64,000 nt of DNA from Allodiplogaster sudhausi (GCA_945643635.1 CALZFC010000001.1:6698501-6762500); one strand, 5' to 3'; numbered from the stretch's first letter, positions 23,165 through 35,169 are shown. Notes: generated from the sequence alone by a model not told the origin. Numbers and translations are program-made.

Positions 23165-26100
23165 GCCTCACTATACTTCTTAATTTGTACTGCTCTTCTT
23201 TCTGCAGCCACCTCGCGTCCTCTCTTCTTCACAACCATTGTGTTTTACCTGTTCTGTTGTGTCCGTATTGCCCTCATTAGTGCATCAAACGTTCAAGGGG
23301 GGGGGGGGCAAAATAGGAATTAAAATTTTGAAAAATTTTTCATTCAGTGAATTTGAGGAAGCAAAGAAAAATTTTATAACAGTTTTCATCTACAAATTTA
23401 AAACTTACGGATTAAGCAAAGTCGTCTCTAACATTTGCAGTGATAAATCCATGCGAGAGCAATCCGTGCGCCGGGAACGGAGCTTGCGTCGCCCGAACGG
23501 ATGTCTACGGATACAATTGTGTCTGCGATCCTGGATTCTCTGGCCCCACCTGCGACACTATGACATCAAACACTAACTTTATTATGATTTTCAACGAATT
23601 TTTAGAATTAAATGGCGCTTTCATCTGTTATAACTCTCATGGTCAGCCGATCAAATATATATATGTACATATGTACATACATATGTTCTACATTCGAATG
23701 CATATGTATGTATGTAAAGGCTTGATGTCTGTGTTGTATAATACATCTCTCTGACTGTCTCCCTCTCTTACTTTTTCTCGGTCTCCTCAACGTCTTTCAC
23801 CTTGTCTCTCTCACACAATCTCTCACATCAGCCTCGTTGGCGTGTGACTGTTCGCCGTGCCTGAACGGAGGCACGTGTTCCGAGATCTCGGGAGACTTCA
23901 GCTGCGCGTGTCTGCCGACGTGGACGGATGCAACCTGCAAAAGTAGGCACTTCTATTGGACTGGTTGAAATTAAGAACCGAGAAAAACTACTTTAATTCA
24001 GTTGCTTCCATTGTGCAACTTAAAGAAGCAGTCCAAGGACCTTAAAAACTACCGTTATCCCCAATAAAAATATGCAAGATGAGAGACGCAAACAGTAAAG
24101 TGCGGTTGATTAAAGGAAGTATCCGGTGAATAATTCTACAGTAGCGCTAAAGAACGCGTTTGAATGCGCGCGCTCATAAAGTTGCCTGTCGCTCGGTCGA
24201 GAGAGCATGTGAAATAGGAGGGTGGCTTAGACCTATCGTAGCTAATTCTCTACCAGCCAGTTTTCAAGTTACTATTTCTCAGAATGTAATGGAAGAAAAC
24301 CGCTCAAACTTTCTGGAGACATGAGTTACGCCAAGATGAACATGTTCATATAGAAAAAAAATTAGGTTAATTATTCCCCGGATACCTCCTTTAAAATCTC
24401 CGCGGGCAGCCTTTTTTTCAAAAAAGTTGCGCCAAAACGAATATCCAATGGAAGATCATCGAAAATTACAGATTGAAGTATACACGCACCCGATAATCCG
24501 TTACAGCATACGTCGCATGCTTCGAGCAGCCATGCAAGAACGGTGGAACGTGCGTGAACAGACCGAGCGGTGTCCTCAGCAACTACACATGCACATGTGC
24601 GCCCGGCTACACGGGATGGAAATGCGAAATGGGTCCGAATTTCAAGGATAATTGAATGATTTTTTACTATGATATATTTACATTTTCCGTTGTTCACAAT
24701 AATCTGTGTTCACATGATATGCATGCATACTGTAGTCGATAACACTATAATAATTTGCAGTAATCAATAACTGCGAGTCGTCGCCGTGCACGAACGGCGG
24801 GACGTGCACGAATAAGGTGGCCGACTTTTCGTGCGCCTGCACGGGCATCTCGGGGCAGACTTGCAGTACAAGTTCGACCATTCATGTCTATTAAAGGAGA
24901 CCATAAGGGAAAAACTTTTATCACGAAGTCCCTGACAGATTTGTGAAAATAGTAAAAAAAGTACGTAGTAAAGAAGCGACAGAAATGATGCAATTGCCCC
25001 TCGCTTCTCTCCACGGAAACTTGTGGTTTGCACAGCCGACGTATATTAAGCAATACCCGGCCAATGTTGGTTGCGCGCATCGTATATCCGATTCCCAGAT
25101 TTTTTTTTATAATTTTCAAATTTTCAGAAGAGAAATCATGCGACAGCAATCCGTGCTCAGCAAGCGGCGAGTGCATCGAGCGCACGGATATCTTCTACGG
25201 ATTCCGATGCGAGTGCGAAGCCGGATTCACCGGCGCCACTTGTTCGGATTGTAAGCACTACTTGTTCAGATCGGAAAATATAATGTAAAAAATGAGCAAA
25301 AATAACTAGTAAAAAAAATCTTAATTAAAAAATAAACCTTTTCAGTTAACCCACAATGTGGACCGTTCAAGACGGCGAATGGAACTTTGCTTGCCAACAG
25401 GTCATCGGAAGCTGTCTTTAAATGAAAATTAGTTAACCAATTAGTGACCTAGGAATGAATTTATATATTGAAGATAAGTCCTTTATTTTCGACAAACAGC
25501 TGTGTGAGCCTGGACACGGGCGCATTGTGCGATGTTGTGGGTGGAGAGAGGTCGTGCACGTGTTCGAATAGCTTCACCGGACAAATTTGTGTTGCTAGTC
25601 CGTGCTCATGTCTAACTGCCTCACTAATAAGATCCTTTTTTTTTTTAAATTATATTATCTTTGGATTGGCGGTTCCAAGGTCCACTTTAGAATTTCTGCT
25701 TGCCTTCTTCCAGAACAAAGCGCATTTTGGCCATCGTTTCTGATGAAAAGATCGCCGCTGTTTATGCGCCCGATTCTTGGAAGAAAGTTCTTGATGTTAG
25801 TGGCCAGCTTACTTATCGGGTGTATAACTAAAAAGTAAAAACGATGAAAGATGATCTCTTATCAGTTGATTGCAATCGGGCGGCAGTCTCCAGCCGTCTT
25901 CACCTCCTCCATTCCTGCTCTGTTCAGCTTCATCTCAGATGAAGATCGCGCGGCTCTTAGTTGGAGTCTCCATGATATGATGCCAGCTTTGGAGGCGTAA
26001 CGCTAGATTTAGAGTTAGCATTTAGATTATCATGAAATATTGACCTTTAGACATGTAGATTGTCGTGAAAAAATTACCACCTGAAAAATGTAATAACCGT

Positions 26101-27871
26101 TTGAGGTCGTCTTTCCGAAAGTTTTATGACCCATTCCTCGGTAACTGCTTCGTTTTCGAGCATAACATCACGGAGAAAGCCACGCCACTTGATGAAGATC
26201 TTGGTGGATTTATTTTTTTACATTGTCTTTCTCTCATTCATGTTACATAAAACATGAGAAGTGCATAGTTCAAATACTATCCATTCTATGCAGGACTCTA
26301 TGTGACAGTTGACTCGCAAAGGCCCGAACAAATCGCTTGGTCGGAGACGACTGGTGTCAATGTCTTCGTTCAACATGGTGAAGATTTCATTAAAACACTC
26401 TTCATTGCTCTTTAAATCTTGGCGAAGAAAAATCGGAATCTTTAATAAATATCATGTTTTAGTGTCGAATGGAGTGTTTGCCGAGAGTAAAGGAACCATG
26501 CTTCTTACGGGAACACGAACAACCATTCATATTAGCGAGGCAAGGCGATTTAATTAGCTTCACCAGTTTACATTAATATTACCGATAAAAATTAATAGAA
26601 ATGCTATAAAGAAGGAAGGAAGAATTCTATTCTAGCTCAACTTTGCGCTTACATTTAGCAGTCCTACACTGCATTCGGTGGATGGGGAAGGAAATGTGTG
26701 CGTGAAAAATCAGAAGTCTTATCCTTTTACTTCGACTTTCAATACTCAATTGACGTTAGTCGATCACTTTCATTTACGAACACAAAGATTCTCTACAATT
26801 ATGTAGTTTGGTTACATGTCTTAATTCAATCGCTAATAGAGAAAATTCGGTACTTGAGGGTTGCTTCCGCTCATGTTACCAGGACGTTGTGTATTCGGAG
26901 TGCGGCTGCATGGATGCCATGTACGTCAGGAAGAAGGGCACTCCAGCGTGTGGCATCGATAAAAGTTGGCTTATTTAAATATATTAAATTTCTTTCTCGT
27001 CTTAATGCTTTTTTTTCTTTTATTGGACTTAAAGAAGCCAGAAACTCAATTTTTAATTCGCACCATTTTGCCTGACCGAAATGCGAGACTTTCATTTTCT
27101 CAATGCTATTTCGTGCCCAGTCGACTGCATGTCCTCCCTCGTCTCCTCCCGTGGAGACCCCTCCGGCTGGGAGGAGTGCAATTGTCCGCCGCCTTGCAAT
27201 GCAGAATCTTTTGAAACAATCGTCTTCCAGGAGAAAATCAAGGTCATGATTTGGAATAAGTTGTTTGCTAGTTCATCTCCGATATATAATACAATATTTC
27301 ACTTAGCGAAGTTCGTGTCGTCAAGCGAGCAATTCAAGCAGAAACTTCAATGAGAGTTGCGCAATTGCAGCGGTAGAATTTTTGAATAATTCCTATCCGT
27401 GTTTCGCAAGACACATTTTAAATTTAATACTCTTTTTAATTGATGAAACCCAATTTTGTCAAGTGAAACTATACATTTTCAGAGCTACGTCATTATTTTC
27501 TACGACTCCTCTGATTCGACTGTTGAGGTTGAGCAGCTTACAATTACGGTATGTTCATCGAAATTATTGATTGAATGGTATTCTTTTGAGTGTTTTATCC
27601 GGTTATTCAAGGAATTAATGAATTGTCAAGGTGTCGAAGATGGAGGAATTTCGAAGACTATTATTGTTCGAATTTAAAGTCTTTTGCCTTGATGTACCCT
27701 TGGGAACGTGTTCCGGTTGAGTTGCCGGGTCTGCTGAGCTCGATGGGCGGCCTCGCCGGCCTGTTCCTCGGCATCTCTGCCATCCTTCTGCTCGAATGCG
27801 GTTGGCTTCTGGCTCGCATCACATCTGGAAAAGCGGTCATTCCCGATTCCACTCTTGAAAAGAGTCCCTAG
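19668..27871 (+). CDS. EGAS-like DEG/ENaC channel with EGF repeats
   Basis: Start [20 protein letters not shown] (signal or first membrane segment). EGF or EGF-like exons: 19978-20050, 20196-20308, 20414-20536, 20663-20791, 22697-22822, from 23441, 23832-23942, 24507-24632, 24761-24871, 25128-25250, about 25346-25610. A Cys-rich WSC-like pair (20943-21090, 21182-21322) lies between. Then come channel exons: [11 protein letters not shown] (26.1 kb), [13 protein letters not shown] (26.3 kb), [10 protein letters not shown] (26.9 kb), [13 protein letters not shown] (27.2 kb), [15 protein letters not shown] (27.5 kb) and the final exon with [19 protein letters not shown], the hallmark second membrane helix of amiloride-sensitive sodium channels. 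AATAAA lies at about 27956. Defects: exon 20196 has a 1-nt deletion and lost donor, exon 20943 a 14-nt deletion, exon 23441 no GT donor nearby. It may be a pseudogene or rely on exon skipping. Confidence 0.75.
21359..22508. mobile_element. Non-autonomous TIR element in EGAS intron
   Basis: 1150 bp with inverted ends CCGCGGCATTAATCTTGCCG... matching over about 60 bp, flanked by CTG on both sides (21356-21358, 22509-22511), as in the Harbinger at 9253. Inside both ends are repeats of the phrase ggacatgtc. Internal ORFs show no transposase I recognise. The palindromic CCGCGG terminus leaves the exact edge uncertain. It is absent from the inverted EGAS copy, whose homology ends before this intron position. 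Confidence 0.7.
23119..23163. repeat. CT microsatellite in EGAS intron
   Basis: Near-perfect (CT)n run. Leu/Ser ORFs across it are artefacts. Confidence 0.9.
24113..24391. mobile_element. Tc1/mariner-type MITE, copy 2, in EGAS intron
   Basis: 279 bp, inverted in orientation relative to copies 1 and 3, flanked by TA. Ends AAGGAAGTATCCGG and CCGGATACCTCCTT. No coding capacity. Confidence 0.82.
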
Positions 27872-28309
27872 CCCAACATCTCATCAGCTCGTCGAAGTTA
27901 TTCACACAAAACTATTTAGACACTATTCTAGCTCGATGGAATTTTGTAAAATGCAATAAATGATGCTATCCTGAAGACCATATTCTTCTAAACCTACTTG
28001 AAATTGTTCGCGTCCTTTTTTCGCAAGCTGTGCCAACCGGTTTTGGTGGAAACATATATTCGTTCCATTGGTCAAGTACTGCGTAAAGAGGTAAGCGAGC
28101 AAACAAAATCATGATGTTACAGCATTATAACCATAACTAAGAAAGAAGATAGTCAATTGTCGGTTATTTACAAAATTTATTCTGTTACTTTGAGTTATCT
28201 TCTCCAAATCAAAATGTATTGATGTGAAAAGCAATTATCAATTCATCGTCTTTATCGGTTTTCGTGGCGGGGAATCAGTTGAATGGCCCTGAGAGATTCT
28301 CGAGCTGGC
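27872..28309. other. Intergenic between EGAS 3' end and gene W 3' end
   Basis: Convergent gene ends. The EGAS poly(A) signal AATAAA is at about 27956. No gene is visible in the remaining AT-rich sequence. Confidence 0.55.
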
Positions 28310-29394
28310 CTAGGAAGGGTCACGAGGGGTCTGCGATCTGCTGGAGGAGGAAGCGTGCAGAAAGGCCTGCCGATCGGCACAGTCCTGAAAAGAAAGTAAA
28401 AAGTTGGCTAAACACAAACAAAACTAGATTTCAAGAGATAGAAGAATTTATAGTTAGGCCCCGCCCATCCGTCCATGAAACCCGGGCTGACCTGAATGAT
28501 GGCAGCCAGGCGAGCTGCCTCCTCCTCGACTGGGACCGCCCTCGGCTCGAGCATGCCAAGGAGCGTGTGATCGGGGTGCTGCAAAATTGAAAATTAAATT
28601 GAAAATGTTATAAGAGCACATACTGAAATGCTTTTAGTAATAGATAAATTATGTTGAAGAAAAATATATGTATTTACGTAATTGACCTTCGCGTTGTTCA
28701 TCGTCAACTGGATGTTCCTGTTTGGCGGACGCGGCAAAGGATCTCCAGGTCGGAGGGGCTGGAATAAAAAGTTTAAAGAAATAATTGATTCATTTGCAAG
28801 TAAATTATTTCTAGACGTATTATTTAGTTATAGACTAAAAGAAAATTTACTCTAATTTTCATTTCTATGTCAATTTTTTAATTGATTTGTGTAAATTAAG
28901 TTTTTTTTTTAAAATAATTTTATCTAAGTTCCACTTCCTAACCTTGAAGTTGATGTCGTGTCGTCTGTTGAGATCCGCCTGGACGAATCCGCCGTCGCAC
29001 TCCGTCAGCGTCTTCATGGCGCCGTAGCTGGAAATGGCAAGAAAAATTTAATTTTACCGCCCAAAAAGTTTTAAATTTAAGAATTATTTTTTAGGTAATT
29101 GATACAATAACTATTTCAGGGGCATTCCATTGCGCGATCGTTTTGGACATACCGGTAGAAGGGGTTGGACTGGCGGCGAACTCTGTTCGTCTTGTAAAAG
29201 TTGGTAGATCAGAGGTGCTATAGGTTGTGTACCTCGAGCACCCCCTCGACCTTGACCCCTCCGCCGGCCACGACCCTCTCCCGCAGCGGCTCGCAATGCG
29301 GCGGCGGCGGACGGACGCGCAGCACAAAGGGACTTTCCGGCAGCGTCGACTCGTCCGGCAGCCGCAAGAAGAAGCGTGACTTTTATGACCCTTA
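28310..29394 (-). CDS. Gene W: 3' exons of an unknown gene, fused to the EGAS copy
   Basis: Six exons on the minus strand: up to 29394-29233 (contains LPDESTLPESPFVLRVRPPP), 29190-29153, 29027-28943 (YGAMKTLTECDGGFVQADLN), 28758-28678, 28578-28492 (HPDHTLLGMLEPRAVPVEEE) and 28384-28310 (stop TAG). The 2-3 phase junction agrees and splice sites are canonical. The 5' part is missing: the first exon begins mid-exon, about 20 nt past the EGAS exon-7 homology. The two frames differ, so a simple read-through from EGAS would not enter W in frame. I recognise no family. Confidence 0.5.
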
Positions 29395-31257
29395 ATTTTG
29401 CTGTAGACCCAGACGCTGGCGGAGTTGTCGTTGTAGGGAAATCCAGCAGAATCCCTTTTCTCCTCACAACTGCTGGATGGTTTCAACTTGTTGTACGCAG
29501 TCGCGGTGTAGCAGCAGTCTTTGCTCACGACTATAGGCGGATGTTCATTCATTCATTTCTCTCTCTCTCTCTCCCTCGAGGCCAGAATACAGCGCCTGTC
29601 TTCCGAATGGCCAAGCTATTCTCACCGTAAAACGGAGGGAAGTCCGGCTCCGTTTTCACATTCTCGAACAGGCACTGTTGCATCGTGATATGGTAGCTCT
29701 CGTTGCAGAGGACTTTCGTGAAAGCCGGATCAGAGCTGAGAACGCTGAGGTCCTTCCCGAAGCAGCCCAATCTCGTGACGTCAGTAGCTCAAAGAAATTG
29801 TTCTTAATATAAGATTAGGACAATACCAAAAAAAGGTAAAAAATTTTAGAATATTGGATTGTCAAAAAAACAAGTTATGAGAACGGTAGTCTAATTAGAT
29901 TGTTGCCCAAAAGGTGCCAACTGAGCAGAGTTCTAACTGTAGCGCCTCCAATAGCAAACATGGCCGCTGAATAAATTCGGGCATATACATTTGAAGGTGG
30001 AGCCATCCAGGGCTGTCGAGCATGTCCCACTGTTCTGACATAATTTGTAGAATATTGGATTGTCAAAAAAACAAGTTATGAGAACGGTAGTCTAATTGGA
30101 TTGTTGCCCAAAAGGTGCCAACTGAGCAGAGTTCTAACTGTAGCGCCTCCAATAGCAAGCATGGCCGCTGAATAAATTCGGGCATATACATTTGAAGGTG
30201 GAGCCATCCAGGGCTGTCGAGCATGTCCCACCGTTCTGACAGGGGGACGGGTCGCATGGTTGGCGGTCCGGAATACGGTAAGCCATACAATGAATTATGA
30301 CTTGAACAATGCATTTTGCGGAATTGTACGATGATTGAAACAGTCGCAACCTAGACCAGGCGAGGTTACGCTTCATTTGTGAAAAAAACGGACACGTGCA
30401 GGCCTTGAAGCCGGGAGCGCATTCGCAAATGTAGTCGCCGACTGATTGGGTGTCAGCCGTGCAGGTTCCACCGTTCATACAAGGAGAAGACGCGCACGGA
30501 GAGGTGATTTCTGGGAAGGGAAGGGACATGGAAAGAAGGCAAGATTCTCTCAATTCTCCACTCATATCTATAAGACCACGATACGAAAAATGGGAACTAA
30601 GAATGGAATGATTACGTATGTCGCAGTTGACGCCGGTCCAGTCGGCTTCGCAGGCGCAAGTGAAGGAGTTGATGGCAGGCGTGCACTTCATGTTCGTCGA
30701 ACACGGAGCGGATGTGCACGTGTCAGTGACTGGCAGAGAGATAGAGAAAGGGAGAGAGATGGGGAGAGAGTGATGAAAGGGACATGGCGTTCTTAATTTA
30801 ATAGTTACATTGAAAACGAACTCGTGGAACACAGTCTTTTCTCATAAATGTAGGGATATAAAAGAGAAACGAACGTGTCTCGCAGCGGGTGCCCGTTGTG
30901 CTCGGATTACACACACACTTCGCGCAGGAGTACATGCCATTCACATCCTGAAGAGCAGAATCAAACAATTGCTCACCTGCTTTCTTCTTACCATTAGGAT
31001 TAGGATACAAATAATGTTATTCTTTCCATACGCTAGATCTTCATTTGATAACGAGTCGTAATTTCAGTGTCATATCAGTAATCATGAATTGATTGAACCG
31101 TAAGGAAGCCAACGGCGCATGCTCCATAATTCTCACATCCGACAGGCGGCGGATCGGCGTAGGCTGTGCTGGCGGACAGCTGGACGCAGTCGAGCATGGA
31201 GAGCAAGAGAAGGACGCCGCCAGTCGCCGCTCTGTGGCAGCCGAGGCGAAGAAGCAT
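29395..31257 (-). pseudogene. Inverted 5' copy of the EGAS-like gene (exons 1-7)
   Basis: Mirror of 19668-21322. Signal exon 31257-31099, EGF exon 30947-30875, the further EGF exons and the two WSC-like exons are all open. Unlike the left locus, the second EGF exon has the full 114-nt frame and a GTAATC donor, and the WSC-like exon keeps [16 protein letters not shown]. Differences include an in-frame loss of VG in the third EGF module and a near-200-bp tandem duplication covering the fourth EGF exon. It has no channel domain, since homology stops exactly at the exon-7 donor. It could make a secreted EGF protein if spliced to a new terminal exon, or be a dead partial duplicate. Confidence 0.8.
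29848..30241. repeat. Tandem duplication of about 200 bp across EGAS-copy EGF exon
   Basis: The block starting tagaatattggattgtcaaaa and ending gagcatgtcccac(c/t)gttctgaca occurs twice in a row (about 29848-30042 and 30048-30241) with few differences. The left locus has it once. The second EGF exon half is therefore present twice. Confidence 0.85.
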
Positions 31258-32640
31258 CTGATTTATGCCATTTTTTCCATTTCATTATTTTATTTTTATA
31301 TAATTAAAAATTAATTTTGATATTTAAAAAATTTCTCAAATTGTACTGGTTTACAATCAGTATGCAATTTTGTTTTAAAAACGCATTATTGGTGCACAAG
31401 GAACAGCGATCCACAAGGAGAAGAAGAAAAAGAAGAATAAGAAGAAGAAAAATGGAAGATCACATGAGCGTGAGTGTAAATGGCAGAGCCGCGCTGTCGC
31501 TGGCAACGCACCCAGCCTTCTCCAACCGTCTTTTGTCCCTCTACAGCTTGCCTTCCCCCTCCTTGCTTCGAGTCTATTTCAGTAAACAAAGGCCATCTGA
31601 AAGACCTCAGAAAGTCAAAACCGAATCATTCCCCTTGTTTGCCTCGCTTTCAGGAGGATCAGAATGGGTAGCCTGAACTTGTGAGTGCGCCGTCGCTGGT
31701 GGCAACCAAGAAGATCTCTCAAACTCTCGCTTCTCCTGCTCCCATTACCTATGACGTCATTTTAAAAACGTACGGTAGGTGAACAGTAAAACTCTTTCGT
31801 TCAGCCATATACCTACCGTACCTTTTAAAATGACGTCATAATAAACAATTAACATGATATTCGTGTTCCTCGTATCAAAGAACCCCCTTTAGGTGATTTT
31901 GAGAGAAAAATTGAATTCGAACATTTTGGGGCAGGACTAGCCGAACAGTAATTGATGACACTTCCGCACATTATCGACGATTAAAATTCATGTATCTAAA
32001 AATAGTGTTCTCAGATTCCAATAATAAAATGGTACTCTATGCAGTTTTCTTTCCTCTTCAAGATAGCAGTGAATATTATCTGGAAATCGGTCTATGAAAT
32101 ACGGAAAATGTAAAAAAAAAACCCAACGGCAGACGTATACGAAAAACAGAAAAATTGAATTTTTATGTCTAAACTTTATTTTTCGGGAAGTATCAAAGTA
32201 TCGTATAGACATGATTTGTAGAGAATAAAAAACTACACCATTATACTTGCTTTTCAGATGAAAAGGTAAAAAGAGAAAACAGATATGGAGCTTAACCTGC
32301 GGTGCAGCACTTGATCGCATATAGTATTCAAAAATTGATACCCAAAAATTGTGTCCTCAAATCCTTTTCGTAGAAACATATATCATGTACTTTTTCCTCT
32401 ACTTTCATATTATGGAATGACTTCTCTGGAGATGGACTGGCAAAAATGAAAAATATCCGAATATTGAATTTTTTTTAGTCCTAAAAATTTGTATCCGAAA
32501 AAAGGCTATTAAAATGAAACTTTTGTGGAATCGTTATCTAGACCTTTTTTGTGCTGTTTCGAATGAAAAATAAGAAGAAGAAAGAAAAGTGCAAAATGTT
32601 GTAAATTAAGCAAAATACATAGTCTTGAATTTTGATCTAT
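31258..32640. other. Mirrored EGAS/gene X spacer plus a copy-specific insertion
   Basis: 31258-31770 mirrors 19150-19667, including gene X exon A (from about 31672). From about 31780 to 32640 the sequence is absent from the left arm. That extra block starts within a 29-30-bp hairpin (31751-31839) and is AT-rich without coding signal. Confidence 0.6.
31751..31839. repeat. Long hairpin with CRE half-sites at both ends
   Basis: atgacgtcattttaaaa... (31751-31780) faces acctaccgtacc...atgacgtcat (31811-31839) with one indel and a 30-nt loop. Each end holds TGACGTCA, the CREB/ATF consensus. The left locus has a single version at about 19149-19175. Confidence 0.75.
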
Positions 32641-33021
32641 TTTATTGTGTGGCCAGGACAAAAAATTTTCAAAAAAATTTTTACCGTCTATATTTTCTTA
32701 GATGCTTCTTATGTATCACTGATTGAGTTCTGGAAGTCAAAATTGAACATCGGTCCCCGGGGCAGGCACCAATGGTACCCTGCTTGGCTCTTACATAGAG
32801 GCTCTCTTAATACATTTCCAACAACTGAAGGCTGCACCCCTCTTCAGTGCCTCCATTTTTACAGTAACTACATAACCAACTGCGCCGATGTTGTAAGTTT
32901 CTTTTCTAAGTTCGCTTTGTTGAACCTATTTTATTTATAACCAACGACATCTGTTCTTCAAATTTATTCTGACAATCCTCTCTCTCTCTCATGAGAAATC
33001 TCTCAATCCTCTTACTGATTC

Positions 33022-33290
33022 AGGCGTTCCTCCACAACAGCTGCAGCAGCAGCCGAGCCAGCGCGGCCGCAGGTTTTCTCGGGGCCGCGGTCGCCCTGCC
33101 AGCAGCAGCGCGAACAGAGGCGGTCGCAACACGCGGAGCTCACGCAAGAGGACACAGCCAATGGAAGTGATCGCCTCCTCTCCTCAGTCGGCTCCATCCC
33201 AGACCAAGAGAGCGCCGGGAGACAACGAGACCCCCCCCCCAGGCCAATGGGGGGCAGTCAGTCTTGAATCCTCCCACTAACATTACCGCC
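33022..33290 (+). pseudogene. LINE ORF1 C-terminal fragment, Arg/Gly-rich
   Basis: Open plus-strand frame with QRGRRFSRGRGRPASSSANR, a basic RGG-like tail as in RNA-binding ORF1 proteins of non-LTR elements. It begins at the element's 5' edge with no start codon, so it is a fragment. Confidence 0.55.
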
Positions 33291-34105
33291 TAGGGCTCTC
33301 CCAGGCGCGTACCCTTAAATGCGCACACATCCCCAGTTTCCAAGAACACTTCGCATCTTTCTAGTCTGCTAATAAATGCTCGGTCGCTTTCAAATAAACT
33401 TCATATTTTTGACTCTCATATAACTGTTCATAATCCTGCTGTAGTCGCTTTTACAGAAACATGGAGTACAAACTACACTGTGAATGATGCCATGCTCTCA
33501 TTTTGTCAGCGCTATTCAGTTTTTCGTTCTGATCGTGACTCAACTATAAAAGGTGGTGGAGTCTGCATTCTTGTTGCGAACCATATTCCCGCTGTTCTTA
33601 GAGAAAGTGCAAGCTTTTCGATTATCTGCCAAGCTGTTTCTGTCTCTCTCAGCCTGAAATCAGCAAATCTAACATTTCATTGCGTCTATCGCAGTCCACG
33701 CTGCTTGTCCTCTGAATTCCAGGGTTGTCTAGAGTATATATCTAAAGCCATATCACAGTTTCCTGATGATCATCATATTATTGTCGGTGATTTTAATCTC
33801 GCCCAAATAGACTGGTCGACTGTTTCAGTTCCCACCTCACTATCCGAGAGGCATCAAGCCCGTCTCTTAGTCCAATTTGCTCTGACTCATGGGTTACAAC
33901 AACTAGTTTTGTCGTCTACTAGGCTTAATAATACTTTAGATCTAGTCTTTTCATCTAAGCCTACCCTCGTGAAATATTGTCGTGTGCTTCCCCCTCTGCC
34001 TTCATGCGATCACTGCCTTGTTTCTTCTGGAGTCATTGCACGCACTCCACACCCTCGGATACAACCCATCCCAATATTCCGCAAAGCCAATTTTGACATT
34101 ATAGA
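33291..34105 (+). pseudogene. LINE ORF2 fragment: apurinic-type endonuclease
   Basis: The endonuclease domain is nearly complete: INARSLSNKL, AFTETW (catalytic Glu), GGGVCILV, YRSPRCL, HHIIVGDFNL (Asp and Asn of the active site), LNNTLDLVFSS and CDHCLVSS (terminal Asp-His). In LINEs this nicks target DNA for primed reverse transcription. The frame continues only to about 34105, then joins inverted material, so no reverse transcriptase follows. Confidence 0.85.
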
Positions 34106-34134
34106 GGAAGGAAGGGGCCTGCGATGGAGGTCAT

Positions 34135-35169
34135 TCAATAGTGGAAGAGAGGCTGGGGTTGGGGGAAAGGGGAGTAGAGAGGTGTGAAGCGGTTATAGTG
34201 GGAGAAATTGGGAGTAGGAGGAAGAGGGAGAGGGTTGAGATGGTTGTGGTGATAAGAGGAGAGAGTGTGCGATTGGGAGAGAGGATGGCGGATAGCGGGT
34301 CGAGAGTGAGAGAAACGGCGCCGAGAAGAGAGGCCAGGTTGAGAGAGAGGGACTGGGTGTGGAACGGTAGTGTGAGGAGGGCGGGTGGTGACGGCGGGTC
34401 TGGCAGCGGAGCGCTGACCAGGAGGGGTGAAGTAGGAGGAGATGTCGGGGTTGATGCGGGGGGTGGGAATGAGGCCGCGCTGGGCAAAAGTGAGAGAAGG
34501 GCGAAGGTGGCAATTGTAGAAATCATTGGTGCGCCTAAGGCGAGACGACTTACGGATAGCCTCTTGCTGGAGGGCAGAGGTGGGCACGACAACCTTGACA
34601 ATTGAATAGCTACCGCGAGTGCCGAGGATATAAGCGGAAACGGGGACGGCAGAAACGCCAATGGAATCAAGGAGGCGAATTGTGGCATCGATAACCCAAA
34701 TGGCACGAGAAGAGGGAGAGCCAACAGGAATAGACAATCCAGTAAGGACGAAAGAGCGTCTACGCTCAGAACGATCAGCAACTTCATCAGGGGTCTCGGA
34801 ATTAAAGTTCCAGTCGGTTTGAGCCGAAGGAATGGAGGGGGCTGGGTGGGCGGTAGGGGAATTCATGGCGCAGTCAGGATCGCGAAGGGGAGTGGGAGAG
34901 GAGGAGGCTTCGAGGGAGGCAAGCCTGGCATCCTTGGAGGCGATCTCGATGGTGAGGGCATCGATCTGCTGCTGCTGCTGGCTGACCGTGACATAGAGAG
35001 CGTTGAGCTTTTCCACGAGTGAGTTGATCTTGGCGCCGATGAGCTGGTCGGCGTCGTTGGCCTCAGAAGAGGACGGCGAACCGAGGGAGTGGCGTTTGCG
35101 AGTCTGGAAGAGAGAGGCGAACGAGCCAAGGGGCGAGACAGCTTGAGAGGGGTCCGCTGTGCCAGACAT
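34135..35169 (-). CDS. LINE ORF1-like protein, antisense within the element
   Basis: 344-residue open frame on the minus strand starting MSGTADPSQAVSPLGSF. A short coiled coil (INSLVEKLNALYVTVSQQQQ and following) is succeeded by an RRM-like region (ERRRSFVLTGLSIPVG ... SIVKVVVPTSALQQEAIR ... RPSLTFAQRG), then a Pro/His/Arg-rich tail. This is the usual order of ORF1 proteins in L1/CR1-type elements. It is intact, in antisense to the endonuclease, with the minisatellite just upstream of its start. It may be the same family as the enclosing element, flipped, or a second element inserted. Confidence 0.7.
   Translation of the reverse strand: MSGTADPSQAVSPLGSFASLFQTRKRHSLGSPSSSEANDADQLIGAKINSLVEKLNALYVTVSQQQQQIDALTIEIASKDARLASLEASSSPTPLRDPDCAMNSPTAHPAPSIPSAQTDWNFNSETPDEVADRSERRRSFVLTGLSIPVGSPSSRAIWVIDATIRLLDSIGVSAVPVSAYILGTRGSYSIVKVVVPTSALQQEAIRKSSRLRRTNDFYNCHLRPSLTFAQRGLIPTPRINPDISSYFTPPGQRSAARPAVTTRPPHTTVPHPVPLSQPGLSSRRRFSHSRPAIRHPLSQSHTLSSYHHNHLNPLPLPPTPNFSHYNRFTPLYSPFPQPQPLFHY

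Noticed and set aside
33012..33197. Minus-strand Ala/Arg-rich ORF
   Set aside because: Antisense of the LINE ORF1 tail.
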